A stretch of DNA of 64,000 nt from Cliona cf. orientalis (GCA_963930775.1 OZ005705.1:3472001-3536000); one strand, 5' to 3'. Positions 22,264 through 33,962 are shown, numbered from the stretch's first letter. Translations and numbers: made by a program. The notes: generated from the sequence alone by a model not told the origin.

Positions 22264-22763
22264 ACTACAAGTGGTTACTAGGCAATCCGCACACCAGTGC
22301 GCATGCTCACAACCTACAGTTGCAGTCTTATACCCCGATCTTACCTTTTGACCTTGTCTTGCTTCAAGGGAGCTCTTCGCTTTCGTCTTCCTCGCTTCTT
22401 TGCCTTCTTATTCCAAATACAGAGCACCATAGCATGGTACAGGTCAAGGGTTAATCCACTTTGTAATCCACTTACGCGTTTACACACAATGTGGTTTCGT
22501 GGTCGCGCTAGGTATGCGTGTGGACAGCTTTAATCCGGATTCCAATCTAGATCAAACTAATCCAGATTAGTATGTGTAAACGGGGCTTAAGGTTGCGAGC
22601 AATCAATCTAATTTTGCTGAATTCGCACTGCTCTCGTTCACATACGCATGCGCACACGTAGTCATTACGTCATAAAAATACGGTTATTTAAATATTGGCG
22701 AGTTTTAATTTGGTGATTTTCTTCAAAATTCGCCAAATTGCCAAAGTTTCCCGCTATATGGTA

Positions 22764-23400
22764 CGTATCTCAAAAGAGCTCTGTCGAGATCCTGAATTTA
22801 TGGCATAGGTTACCTCATAATTACATCATAATTACCTAATAACAGCAGAAAAGAAAATCGCTAAGTACTGGGGATATAATGAAAAACAAACTACATCCCT
22901 CGTCCCTCAAGAAAAGTATTCACGGCGCCTATTGTACGTACGCTGCCATTATCGACCTCAGGTAGGTTGACAAACTGCGCATGCTCCGTATGTAATAGTT
23001 ATTGACCAACTCCCGAGGTTTGTATGCAGTATAGAAGCACAGATCCCGAGGGCAAAGCCCGAGGGATGAGTGCTTCTATACTGCATACAAAGCGAGGGAT
23101 TGGTCAATAACTATTTTCTAGCCCATTGTTTCCATGGATACAATAAACATGTTTTTAGCCCCCAAGAACTGTATGAATGTTTGCCCTGGCCCTCAGGAAC
23201 TGTATAATAGTAAACATATGGACATGAGCCCTACAAGGAGGGACTGTATCACATATACAGTACCTTGTATACCTTAGTAACCACATAGCAACGGGCTAGA
23301 AACACATGTATTGGGGCATGCGAATTGAGCTGGTTGACCGGATATATGACCTAGCTTCACCTGCCATATTATGTGCTCAACTAAATAGGGAAATCCCCCC
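22764..23400. repeat. Inverted repeat within intronic DNA
   Basis: At about 22997-23113 two 43-bp arms pair: GTTATTGACCAA then TTTGTATGCAGTATAGAAGC on the left, and GCTTCTATACTGCATACAAA then TTGGTCAATAAC on the right. The loop holds two CCCGAGGG units. This is probably a foldback MITE. No coding content in the rest. Confidence 0.65.
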
Positions 23401-23814
23401 CAGGAGGCGAGCTCGCTAAAGAAAGCGAACTGAGAGAATCACCATATATATCATCAATATAGTCCACAATCCCTTTTATGCTAGGTTCGAATTCTGGGTC
23501 CCAATACCCTGTAACATTTTGAAGCAGTCTTCACCCCAATTTCATCATAGGTTTCATCATCATTACACAGCTAAAGGAAACATCATGAACCTTTGCTTTC
23601 CAAATAATACACACCAGATGTACAATGGCTCAGTATGCAGTACAGCTGAGAGCCAGCTATAGTAGATAGTAGTGTAGCTAGGTATTGTAATACAGCATAG
23701 GGTATTTACTCAAGGTGAAGGTGGCAAAATTCAGTGATAATGATTATCAGAGTGCCTTAGAATTGCCTTTAAATTTAAGAGTCAAAATTTCCAAAATCCC
23801 TGCCTAAGTAGCCC

Positions 23815-24560
23815 CTATCAATCATGGCTAATTGTGGTATTTGACAGATACCTGTCAAGATCTGGTAAGATTCATATCAAGATTCCTGCCTAGATAGCCC
23901 CTGTCAATCATGGCTAATCGTGGTATCCAGTCTTGACTGATACCTGTCAAGATCTGGTAAGATTCACCATGAATCTTGCCAGATCTTGACAGGTATAATG
24001 CAGTGGCGTGTGCTCAGGGGGCTCGAGCACCCCCCTCTGCTCTTGGCCTAGTCATGCCTTATTCACATAATCAATAGAACAGCCTCATCCAGCACCCCCT
24101 TGGCTACCCCAAACTATCATCTACTACAAAAAAAACAGCTTAGAAGAGTTAGAAACTTATCTTATCCCAAGATTTGACCGAAAACCTTGAGCTAGCTCGC
24201 TAGCTACATTCAGAACGCGTTCTCTTTGACAATTTGAACTTCGACCTTGACGGTTAATAAGTAGGCGTGGCTTAAATTTTTGCGCGCACGCTTCGCACGT
24301 ACTTCAGCACCCCGGCCCTTACCTAAAATCCTGGCTACGCCCCTGTAATGTATCTGGATACCACAATTAGCAGAGGCTATCTAGGCAGGAATCTTGATGT
24401 GAATCTTGCCAGATCTTGATAGGTATCTGTCAAGACTGGATACCACGATTAGCCATGATTGCCTAAATAGCCCCTATCAATCTTGGCTAATTGTGGTATC
24501 CGGTCTTGACAGATACCTGTCAAGATCTGGCAAGGTTCACATCAAGATTATTACCAGAAG
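23815..24560. repeat. Palindromic array around AAGATCTGG(T/C)AAGATTC
   Basis: Units of about 110 bp at 23815-23890, 23880-24000 and 24350-24545 repeat ATAGCCCCTATCAATC, TGGCTAATCGTGGTATCC, GATACCTGTCAAGATCTGG and AAGATTCA in both orientations. The array is interrupted by the MITE at 24001-24345. Related AAGATCTTG words continue to about 24700. Non-coding. Confidence 0.7.
24001..24345. mobile_element. hAT-type MITE
   Basis: A 345-bp element starting CAGTGGCGTGTGCTCAGGGG and ending GGCTACGCCCCTG, so the ends are imperfect inverts of CAGTGGCG / CAGGGGCG. TAATG lies at both edges. Related copies with the GCTCGAGCACCCCC block are at 45615-45670 and 58725-59045. The AGCACCCC-rich ends make them easy to spot. 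No coding content. Bases 24700-25200 hold nothing recognised. Confidence 0.7.
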
Positions 24561-25200
24561 TAGCTCACAATTTCTTGTAAGCTGTACTTGCAAGATGTTG
24601 GCAAGAACAGAGTAAGAAATATGGCAAGATTCAGTCAAGACAGTATCTTGCCAAGATAGATGCCTTGTCAATCCATGTCGGATATTGACAAGATCTTGCT
24701 AAGTACTTTTAATAGAGAGGAGTCAAAATTTCCAAAATTTTCTGGAGGAGCATGCTTATGTGGGCTGTGGGCTAATGCCTACAGCATAATTGCAACCATA
24801 TTCTGGGATACACTCCCTGTGTGACTCCCCTTTGAGAAAGGCTGTGTAATGGCCTGATGTACATGAAGCTATAGCTAGCTAGCCTCCACAAACTTGCAGA
24901 ACATATTGATCGCTCCACAGGGACTGGTGAGTAATTCAGTGTGATAATTATCAGCACTAGCTACACTTGACTAGCTAGAATCAAGCATCCAATCCTGAGC
25001 ATTTACTGTTTATCCACTGGCAAATCTTGTGCAAGATGTGGCCAGGTCTGCATGCATGGTTCAAAAGTTAATTTGATACAAAGCTGTAAATGCCTAGAGC
25101 TTCCACCTTTGTTTGGTGCATACGTGTAAATGCGGTTTAATTCAGTTCAGTTTAAACTGGTTTGGTACTTGTAAATGGGGCTATTGCTCAATCACATACA

Positions 25201-27950
25201 CAGGGGCGGCACAGAAGTTATAAAAGTGATACGGCACAAGTTCATGTGTAATTGCAAGTACTAGAATATACAATCGACACACATAGAAAATTATATTATT
25301 ATTATACTACTTCTGTTGTGGTTTTCCAAATACTCGTATACGTTCACTGTTAGATAAAATAAACTCGTTCATTGCTTCTTTTATATCAATTTTTCTGTCT
25401 TGATGGATGTCAATCATCATTAAATGATTAAGCCTTTCTTGCTTCATTGTTGTGCGAAGGTACGTTTTTACATGTCTTAGTGAAGAGAATGATCGTTCTG
25501 CTGTCGCAGAGGTAGCCGGCATGACTAATAGCAACTGCAAAAGCCTAGATGTCTGTGGAAAAATGCTCTTATATAAGACGATCTTCTCCTTAAATTCCTT
25601 GTATGCAAAAGATTTTTCACAGTAGACATTCTTCACCATTTTCAGTTCCGTTAATAGGTCCGATTCTACCAAATCTTCCTTGAAATGCTCGACTATTACT
25701 CCGACATCTCTGGTAGAAACGCTCTTCCCAATGGCAGCATTCTCCAAAACATTTTCTACCTTGGCATAGAAGGTAAAAGAAGATGACTCTAATCGGCGCT
25801 CAATTTCCCCAATAAGTGTGTCAAGGACTTCAAAATAGTACCTATGATACATATCTTCTGGTGTTGCATCAAAATGTTGTACTACTGGCTTCATCAATGC
25901 ACTTTGGTGCTCTCCTCCTGCGTGGAAGCACTGGTTCTTCACAGTCAAACTCATCAGCCTTAGCTAGCAATTCTTCCCAAATCTTGTCGAAATGGCTGTC
26001 ACTTCTCTGCTCTCTAAGGCTGGCAAGAGTAACAGCAGCAAGCCTTTTGGCCTCCATAGCACACATAGTCTTCTTTTGAAGAGCTTTGCTTAGTGTGTCT
26101 GTGATGCTAAACAACTTTTCTCCAATCACTACTCCAAACAGGAAGGAAAAGTTTTCCATGGTAACCATAATCCCTCTGGCCTGGGAAGTAGCTTCTGAAT
26201 TTCCCCTGTATTCTTCAATTATCTCTTCCAAGACCGAATGGATCACTGAATAATTCAAAATAACAGACCTTAGTGATTCAGCTCGCACTGTCCAGCGAGT
26301 AGGACACAGTGGCCTTATTCCCATAGTTTCAGGTGACAGGTCTGCTTTTAGCTTCAATAGCATGGCTTTCTTTTTTGCACTGTACTTAAACACTTTAGCC
26401 ATCTCAAGAACAGTGTCAAATGTGTCAGCCATGACCTTTACAGAACGAGAAGTGTCCTGTACAGCAAGATTGAGGGAATGTCCCATACAATGAACATAGA
26501 GAGCTCTTGGTTCCTCCTGCTGGATTCGTGCTGCAACACCAGAACGTCGACCAGACATGTTGCTAGCACCATCGTAGCACTGACCACGGCAACGTTCCAA
26601 AGGAAGAGAAAGGCGGACCAAGACATCCTTGATAAGTTGTGTCAAATTACCAGCATCCGTTCTGTCAGTAGCGTAGAGGCCTATACAGTCTTCAAAGACT
26701 TCAAATGTGTGTGGGCACACATATCTTATGCATACTGTGAGCTGTGGATAAAGAGCAGTGCATTGAAACCACAATGATAATTAGATTTGTAATAGCCATG
26801 TACCTGTTCAATCAGGGAAATATCCACTGTCTCATCAGCACTCACACAAAACCACATGCTAGTGCAAATATCCTTTAGTATAGATATCTGTATCTGAAGA
26901 GCCATGATTCTCAGTATCTCATTTTGTACTTCATGTGAAGTATAAGATCTCCTTTGTTGTAGCCATTTTTTCAGCCCATCAGAATCAGCTCCCCGAAGCT
27001 TCATGAGTTGATAAAAATTTCCCCTCTCTTCCTGGTGACCACGTAATGGTAGTGCCTGTCGAGCTAGATACTCAATTGAGGTAAAAATCTTGCGTAGACA
27101 AGTCCTTGCCTCAACTTGTTCTGCTGCCAATCGCCTTTGAAGTTGAAGATCAATACCAATTCCTCTCTCACGATGCTCCCATTTCAATATGGCTTCCCTG
27201 TGGCAACTACTTTTGCGGTGAAGCTCGAATGCTCTTGTTGCGTCTTTCCAGTTATTAAAACCAGAAGTGATGAAGGCAGACTCCTGATTCTTGGACAAGG
27301 TCAGTTGGTGCAAAACATACACATTTCGACATATAAAACAGTACGCTCTGTTATTCTTAGTTTCCCAGTGAAGCCAGTCAGACCAAAGCTTGTTATCAAA
27401 CCAACTGGGTTTAAAAGAGCGATATTCAGGCTTCTTCTGGCCAAATTGCCTCTTGGGGAAGACTCCAGAGCGTGGTTGATGTGGCTTGTCCAACAGTTGA
27501 ATCTCCATTTCTTCATCACTACGCCCGGTAGTTGAGCTACCTGAGGCACCACTAGGTTGATCGGCAATCTCCAATACGGATGTGTGGTCAATTTCAACCT
27601 CAGGCGGGGGAGTATCAGCGATGTCATCGTCTGATAATCGGAATTCAGAGTCGCTGGAAACGTTATCATTTTCAACTGTAGTACTTGTTCTAGCACAAAA
27701 TGCTTCTTTTAGCGATTGCTGACGACAATTCGACATGTCCTACTTCTGTCACATGGCACCTAGCTAGGTCGCGCTCAATGTAGCGAGCAGGTATACTAAT
27801 GCGCATGCTCAACATCTAGTTGCCACACCTACTCAATAAAGTGGGTGGGGTCCAGCTCATCACAGAGGCAAAAAGTGGTCCTGCGTTGCGCACAGCTCCT
27901 GAAAGTGGTTCGGCGTTTGCCGGACCAGCCGGACCGTCTATGCCGCCCTT
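25201..27950 (-). mobile_element. hAT transposon, ZMYM1-like
   Basis: Ends CAGGGGCGGCACAGA (25201) and, inverted, AGGGCGGCATAGAC (27949) form short hAT-type TIRs. Flanking octamers cacataca and tgcataca agree at six of eight positions, a worn 8-bp duplication typical of hAT. A single minus-strand transposase gene occupies most of the interior. Confidence 0.8.
25307..27736 (-). pseudogene. hAT transposase with TTF zinc finger (one frameshift)
   Basis: Exon 1 (27736-26804) starts MSNCRQQSLKEA and has an acidic N-terminus. A TTF/ZMYM-like zinc finger follows: SFKPSWFDNKLWSDWLHWET, AYCFICRNVY, then FNNWKDATRAFELHRKSSCH. Next is the DUF4371 part with the first acid in WFCVSADETVDIS. A 62-bp GT-AG intron (26742-26803) joins SLIEQ to LTVCIRYV. 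Exon 2 carries the second acid in CYDGASNMSGRRSGV, TRWTVRAESL, and the C-terminal dimerisation block ATSATAERSFSSLRHVKTYL with the catalytic Glu. A frameshift near 25875-25880 splits exon 2; otherwise it is open over about 730 residues, so decay is recent. Host ZMYM1 genes share this fold, but the TIRs mark it as a transposon. Confidence 0.88.
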
Positions 27951-28369
27951 GCATACAGTATATTAAACAAAGTATGAAATACTTGTATTTAGTTTGTGGT
28001 TTATCAACCTTAGAGAAATATGATTGATGGTCAGAATGAATGGTAGAAGTAGAGCTCTGTTGGGCACATACCTCTCGCGAACATTGTGCACGATCTGTAC
28101 AGAGATAACAATACTGAAATTTGGAAACTTAAAATTGTGTGCATGGTCAAAGTATAGGTCAGAGTTCAAATGAAATATTGGCAAACATGATTTATGTTAG
28201 CCCAACAGTGCATGCATCAAGCATACTAACTAGAGCCATGTAGAGCTACTGAGATACCATCTCTACACTCTTCAGCCATTGACCTCCACACACGAGTCCA
28301 CTCGACGGAGCCATGTGTCAGTTTTCGTCAAGCTGATAGCCAGGTATGAGTCAAACCTTATAATACAAG

Positions 28370-28879
28370 TACCGTACCCTCACGAAAGAGGGCACACTAT
28401 GGAATATGGCCTCCCCCCCCCACCCACTTTGGGCTCAATTTCCTAGTGTTTACTCGAGTATGTGCCCATGTGTTGAAAACGCAGCTCAAATGGCTGGTTT
28501 ATGAGTCCTGAACTTCGAATAGTCTATGAAAGATCGATAGGTAACGTGCTAAACAGCCGTAAAACTAAGCCTAGCTATGTTTCAGTACAAATAAACTATC
28601 GTACACGGCTAGCGATCGTAGTCATGCCCACTAAATACAGCTGCACACAATGACATATGGTGAAGTATCGCGGCCGCCCATTGGTAACCATGCTTGAATA
28701 CGGCTGAAATCTATAGTCGCCGCAGGTACTACTCAAATTATGAAGCTAGCGTGGGTAACTTACCTTGGCGCACTTTCGCGCATAAACACGATACTGATAC
28801 CTCAAATATCGGCCCACCCCCCAATCTTGGCCCAATGTAAGGTGCACCGCCCATGGGCCCTCTTCGCGAGGGTACGGTA
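28370..28879. mobile_element. MITE with TACCGTACCCTC ends
   Basis: A 510-bp element from TACCGTACCCTCACGAAAGA to the inverse of TACCGTACCCTCGCGAAGAG, at TA on both sides. A second partial copy in inverted orientation lies at 32690-33025. The interior has TCTATCGATC-like and GCGGCCGC words. Non-coding. Bases 27951-28369 hold nothing recognised. Confidence 0.78.
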
Positions 28880-28883
28880 TAAG

Positions 28884-29425
28884 AATAAAATTGAAGGATG
28901 AAGAAGGGATGGCAAGATTTGTAGGGATAAGAAATATTCACAACCACTATACATCCCGACGCTTGCTTTTCTCGATTACCGTATTTCTTCTAAAAATTCA
29001 ACATGAAAATAATATTGCTTTAGCTTTGCCGAATTTTTTGTCAACATTCTGTCGCGTGTGCATTCTATTCCTGTTTATAGCAATACGCATGACGACCTTT
29101 GCCGAAAATTAGCGACTATTTTTAATCATTTGGTAAAAGTGCCGAATAATTAGAAGGGCCGAATTTATACGGTATTACGGACCTATTGATGTTGATTTGC
29201 TCAAGACATGCTATCTTTGGAGTGTTCTTAACTTGCATGTGGAAGAAGTTCATATTCTCCCTGTCAGTCAACTTTTGTTACCGGTGTTTATATGATCCTC
29301 ATGCTACTCAAAAAGGATGTATAGTGGTTGTGATTATCTCTTATATCCCTACAAATCTTGTTTGTATATACTTTTTGCCATTGCCATCCCTACTTCATCC
29401 TTCAATTTTTTGTTTATTTTTTATA
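28884..29425. mobile_element. TIR element, short copy of the 734-2435 family
   Basis: Left AAAATTGAAGGATGAAGAAG and GATTTGTAGGGATAAG; right the inverse ending CATCCCTACTTCATCC then TTCAATTTTT. Between them a further MITE-like piece runs from ACCGTATTTCTTCTAAAAAT (28979) to AGAAGGGCCGAATTTATACG (29172). No gene. Confidence 0.7.
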
Positions 29426-29431
29426 CTTGTT

Positions 29432-30610
29432 CAAGCTAGCGTGCACACTAAGCACTAGGCAGAAAAAATTGTCCAGAAAACCACATAATACACCTAGGAT
29501 GCATAGTAGAGCCACACATGTAAAGCAAGCAAACAACCTATACTCCAATTGTGAGAAAGTTTCTAAATAACGCACACCACGGGTATTCCCCGTTTTTCAC
29601 GTACCGCGTGGGCGGAAAACATTGCAAACGCATGGCTTCCCTATACAAACATATGGGAAAACTTTAAAGGGCCGTAACTTCAATTGTATATAAGGTGAAT
29701 CTGTCTGGTCAAATCTCTAGTTTCGACCCATTGTGCGTGAAATTGTCCCACCAAGTACTCCCAAACCCCCCATGAATTAGATTATTTAATTATTTATTAT
29801 TTACTTTTTTCAAGCTAGCGTGCACACTAAACAGAAAAAAATTGTCCAGAAAACCACATAATACACCTAGGATGCACAGTAGAGCCATATATACAAAGCA
29901 AGGAAACAACCTATACTCCAATTTTGAGGAAGTTTCTAAATAATGCACACCACGGGTATTCCCCGTTTTTCACGTAGCCCGTGGGCGGAAAACATTGCAA
30001 ACGTATGGCTTCCCTATACAAACATATGGGAAAACTTTAAAGGGCCGTAACTTCAATTAATTGTATATAAGGTGTGAATCAAAAATCTGTCTGGTCAAAT
30101 CTCTAGTTTCGACCCATTGTGCGTGAAATTGTCCCACCAAGTACTCCCAAACCCCCCATGAATTAGATTATTTAATTATTTATTATTTAATTAAATATAC
30201 TTTTTTCAAGCTAGCGTGCACACTAAACAGAAAAAAATTGTCCAGAAAACCACATAATACACCTAGGATGCACAGTAGAGCCATACAAAGCAAGGAAACA
30301 ACCTATACTCCAATTTTGAGGAAGTTTCTAAATAATGCACACCACGGGTATTCCCCGTTTTTTCACGTAGCCCGTGGGCGGAAAACATTGCAAACGTATG
30401 GCTTCCCTATACAAACATATGGGAAAACTTTAAAAGGCTGTAACTTTTAATTCTAAGGCATGAATCGATCAAACTTCGCCTGCGTCAAATGTCTAGTTTT
30501 GACCCATTCTGCATGCCCATGTAAAAATTATCCCCCCAAGTGCTCCCAAACCCTTCATGAATTAGATTATTTATTGAAATATGATTTTTTTTCTACTTAG
30601 TGTGTAATCT
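29432..30610 (+). repeat. Three head-to-tail copies of the ACACACTAAG MITE
   Basis: Units 29432-29810, 29811-30206 and 30207-30610. Each starts CAAGCTAGCGTGCACACTAA then CAGAAAAAA(A)TTGTCCAG, and carries TATTCCCCGTTTTTCACGTA, GTGGGCGGAAAACATTGCAA and TATACAAACATATGGG. Units 2 and 3 are nearly identical, and unit 3 alone has the CTACTTAGTGTGTAA terminus. The array is in the opposite orientation to 2521-3720. Confidence 0.82.
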
Positions 30611-30611
30611 G

Positions 30612-31450
30612 CTCTTTTTTTATTGCAACTACAGTAGATGGAAGGTGAGTTCGCCTGTGCGTGCAAAAGTAGTAGCCATGCCCCTTGTTAACTCGATAAA
30701 GCGCATAGATGTCAAAGAAGGCTGTTTCAGGCGGCCAAGTAGCTATGAGACTATAGTAGCTATCATTTATTTTTATCGACTATCTTTTTCACTACTGAGC
30801 TGGCTGTTACGCCGACTGCTGAGGGCCGTGCCGCGCCCATACATTGAGGCCTCGAGTCTCCATATCCCAGCACAGCACTAGCGCTAGCCTCTAGCTAGGT
30901 TCACTACATGTATATCCCGCTCGCACTGGCCTAGCTAGCAAGCCAGGCGCTTAGCTATGGCTAAGCTATAGGCTTGGCTAGCTAGCAGCGGTGGCACGCA
31001 CCGCTGACTACAGTCGCATGGCAACACTTCATGAGCATGCGCATTATATGACAAAATGGCGTATCAGACACACCCTTTTCGTTAAAGTGCCGTACACACC
31101 CACCAGCGTAACTGTAGAGATAACGCAAAACTAGCTTGTCATGGACCTGCGCGCTACAAAATGGAGTGGATTTCTAAGGTGAGCGATCAAGGCAGTCTCG
31201 AGTTAGCTCTGATAATGAAAAAGAAAGAAAAAATGACAAATTGCTATTTTTTTGAACATCTGGTTCTGGCATGTACAATTGCTTTGATGAATGATCTTGG
31301 TCTTGTTAGATAGACAATTTGCTGGAGATTCTGATTTTGACGCTTAGAAATTTCATAAAGTTACCTGTTTTGAGATATTTGGGTATTTGTAATGTATTAT
31401 GTATATGGAGTGTCCAGGCCATCCCTACTTATAGTCCACCGATTCTATGA
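30612..31450 (+). repeat. Dispersed repeat, GAGCATGCGCATTATATGAC family
   Basis: Longer copy of the family at 5560-5890, with ATGAGCATGCGCATTATATG at about 31031 and a tail TGTTTTGAGATATTTGGGT, TTGTAATGTATTA, GCCATCCCTACTTATAGTC. Copies at 43000-44330 and 54740-55990 share the same order of blocks. The 93-codon ORF at 30600 is not conserved between copies. Confidence 0.68.
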
Positions 31451-31604
31451 TTATGATATTACAATATGATAGCTTTCATGATGGTGCCAGAGCATTTTTT
31501 ATTTACCGAAACGCAAGCAAGCGTTTGGCAACCGTTGAGCAGCTCAAAGAGCGGGAACAAAACAGATATATATATACCGGCAATGATCGTCGAAAGATTC
31601 TAAA

Positions 31605-31835
31605 TATATCTATTTGAATAAACGAAGATTCTTTTCGGACAACTTAGCTGTCGAAACGTCGGCAAGTTTTACCGAACAGTTAAGTTGTCCGAAAAAAATC
31701 TTCGTTTATCCATACTCAAAACTTCTTGCTGGCTGGGTGAGGAGGATGACTAGAGCATCTAGTCGAAACGTCGGCAAGTTTTACCGAACAGTTAAGTTGT
31801 CCGAAAAGAATCTTCGTTTATTCATGCAGAGCAAC
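31605..31835. repeat. Triple inverted and direct repeat around GTCGAAACGTCGGCAAG
   Basis: AATAAACGAAGATTCTTTTC with GGACAACTTA (31616) is inverted at 31680-31712, and a direct copy of the latter plus its upstream TCGAAACGTCGGCAAGTTTT recurs at 31762-31822. A hairpin CTAGA-GCA-TCTAG precedes the second GTCGAAACG. The arrangement could fold as a long stem. Function unknown. Confidence 0.6.
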
Positions 31836-32169
31836 TGAGAACGATGTCACTTTATATCTATTTGGCTGCTAGCTATCTGCTAATTGAAATGTGAAGCCCT
31901 ATGGGACCAAAGAATGTAAGAAAGCTAAATCACAACCAAGTGTAGGTACATGTAGTAGCAGTTTATATCTTCCTAGGTCTGGGCAGAGAGAGGATGGCTT
32001 TTTGGAAATCCTGACTGAAATCATAGGGACCCCTACAACTAAGCCCACGCAGGCTCACGTACATGTAGTTGTGCTCAGCATCAGAAAACACATAGCCTGC
32101 ATGCACTATGTACTGAGTGGGCACTGTCGATAGATGTGGCTACGGTAGCCAGCAAATGGCACTATTAAA

Positions 32170-32330
32170 TTTGTTACATTTGTGGACCGTGTCCCTTGAT
32201 TTGAAACATATACTGAAGCCAATTTTCCACCAAGTTTAATATTCGTGCTTCACTCATGTGTCTCAATCTTGATTTTTTGTGCTCACAACAACTACGCCGT
32301 GCACATGGGGTGAATGATGTATAATTGTCA
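32170..32330. repeat. Dispersed repeat ending GCACATG-GGGTAA
   Basis: Shares GACC(G/A)TGTCCCT(T/C)GATTTGAA with 61770-61940 and the trailing TGCACATG(T/G)GG block with 53430-53640 and 59090-59285. In the other copies the blocks TAGATGCC, TCTCGGGATATGGT or similar and ACAGATTGCTT lie between. Copies are diverged, so this is an old family. No coding content. Confidence 0.5.
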
Positions 32331-32434
32331 GCCATATGCACCATAATATACGTATAATTCGCTGCTGAGTACCATGAATACCATAAAATTTATACAGCAT
32401 GATTTTATGTACATCATTTATGTAATTACTCTAG

Positions 32435-32553
32435 CATTGAACTTGTTAGTGTGCTACTATGCTGTAAGTGATTCAGAAAGGATGAAGAAATGCTTCCATC
32501 GCATGCTACAGATAAGCATTGATATTGATGAAGATCGATACTACCCTACCGTG
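32435..32553 (+). CDS. IFT88: IFT88 exon (third in window)
   Basis: This exon starts with two bases that complete an Ala codon carried from the previous exon, then reads LNLLVCYYAVSDSERMKKCF and IDIDEDRYYPTV before a gtaagt donor. It corresponds to the vertebrate segment NLTICYFAIGDREKMKKAF ... EIDEDKY. The length from the first full codon is 39 codons, leaving phase 0. The open frame runs upstream to a Met at 32374, but that stretch is intron; the ctag acceptor and the phase decide the start. Confidence 0.94.
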
Positions 32554-32689
32554 GTAAGTGTCACCTAATAGCAGCTACTTATTATGAATGTATGAATATA
32601 ATATTGTTAGGGTGATAAAACACCATGCTGGCTTCATAATTTGAATAGTAGCAGCGTCTACTATTGATTTCAGCCTTATTCAAGCACGG

Positions 32690-33025
32690 TTACCGATCCA
32701 GAGCAAGGGCGGCCGCAATACTTCACCGTGTGTCGTTGAGGGCAGCTGTATTAAGTGGGCGTGGCTACGATCTCTAGCCGTATACGATCGTTGATTTGTG
32801 CTGAAACGTGGCGTAAAGCTAGCTAAGCTTAGTTTTACGGCTGTTTAGCACATTATTTATTGATCTTACATAGGCTATTCGAAGTTCAGTCCTCATAAAC
32901 TAGCGATTTGAGCTGGCAGCTACACATGGGCGCATATTCGAGTAAACACTAGACCTTAGCAGGAAACTGAGCCCAAAGTGGGGGGGGTGGGCCGACATTC
33001 CGTAGTGGGCCCTCTTTCGCGCTCA
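32690..33025. repeat. Partial inverted copy of the 28370-28879 MITE
   Basis: Starting at GGCGGCCGC, the blocks ATACTTCACC, GTAAAACTA inverted as TAGTTTTACGGCTGTTTAGC, CATAGGCTATTCGAAGTTCA, CGAGTAAACACTA and GGGCCCTCTTTCGC match 28380-28690 in reverse. The second terminus is missing. The rest of this intron (33026-33962) shows no recognisable feature. Confidence 0.65.
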
Positions 33026-33962
33026 TATATCCCACCCTTTTTCATGATGGCATGCTCCCGATGATAATTGCTGACCATAAATGTGGCGCTTATCCCGAAT
33101 CCTTTTCATGATAGCATGCTCTTACAAACAGCTTGAATGCTGGCTGAGCAACTGCCAAGGCAGTAGTTTATTTGGCAGAGTATTTCAGTATCTCCATTAA
33201 GTAATGTAGTTAATCAAATACGAAATAAGATCCAATTTAACGTAGGAAATTAGCATTTTATAAACTCTCATAACGTGTATATATGGAGTGATTGACGATC
33301 TTCACCAGAAAAGCGCATTTTTTCCACACGTTCTATTAGAGTAATCATGGAAAGGGAGCCCAGCACAGTTGGTTAGTACAAGCATCAAGTATGTGTGTAT
33401 GTGTGTTCCACGGAGTACATATATTGTATTTATGCTTCCAAGTGTTGACTGGCCTCATCCCTATGCAGGCCTTATAGCTTTTGAGGGGGGAGAGGAGAGA
33501 ATTAAGGCCTGGTATCCACTGCATGCGCTTGCACTACTTTTTCCGTATACTTTACCATAAAAGTATCTATACACTAATTCCTACCATGTGTTGACAAGTG
33601 AAATGGTCCATATGTCTAAAGAATACTGAATGTCCTGACCTTTGTACTGGTGATTGTGCTAAACACGTGCCCACACTGTTCAGAGACCTTTATTGATCGA
33701 TGGATGTCACTCAAACTACATGTACCTCAAAATTTCGCTTGAAACTTGGACTGTCTAACCCAGCCATTTCTAGGTATATTGACCACAATGAATTAAGGTC
33801 AAAGGGCAAGTATACTAGGAAGTATCCGTATGTAATTGGATTATTCAAAATCTCAGTGCATGCGCATACAGTGGATACCAGGCCTTCTTTATTAGCTTGC
33901 TTTCTATTAGCATAAACACGGTAATTAAGTAAGTATTATAACCATGCAAACCATGTCTGCAG

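Larger units (their letters stand above)
19635..22587. mobile_element. PIF/Harbinger transposon, two genes
   Basis: A 2953-bp element with ends AGGCCCGTTTACACA and, inverted, AGCCCCGTTTACACA. Both are followed by several GGATT/AATCC palindromic units. It is flanked by TAA on both sides (19632-19634, 22588-22590), the usual TWA duplication of Harbinger elements. It holds two convergent genes, a plus-strand SANT/Myb-like protein and a minus-strand DDE transposase, the standard two-protein system of this superfamily. It is the least decayed autonomous element in the window. Confidence 0.92.
17998..22763. mobile_element. Outer MITE broken open by later insertions
   Basis: The ends TACCGTATAGCGGGTAAAGT (17998) and, inverted, CCGCTATATGGTA (22763) sit at TA and share GGCGAATTTT-type subterminal blocks. 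Between them lie a foldback (18055-18455), a HIRAN element (18540-19426) and a Harbinger element (19635-22587), each with its own ends. Subtracting these leaves under 800 bp, consistent with one MITE that collected insertions. An alternative is two separate degraded MITE copies that happen to face each other. Confidence 0.5.

Noticed and set aside
31735-31790. Possible hammerhead ribozyme: hairpin CTAGA-GCA-TCTAG followed by GTCGAAACG
   Set aside because: The 3' half resembles GAAAC after stem II, but the CTGATGA core is not present before the hairpin and stems I and III cannot be drawn. It is better explained as a repeat.
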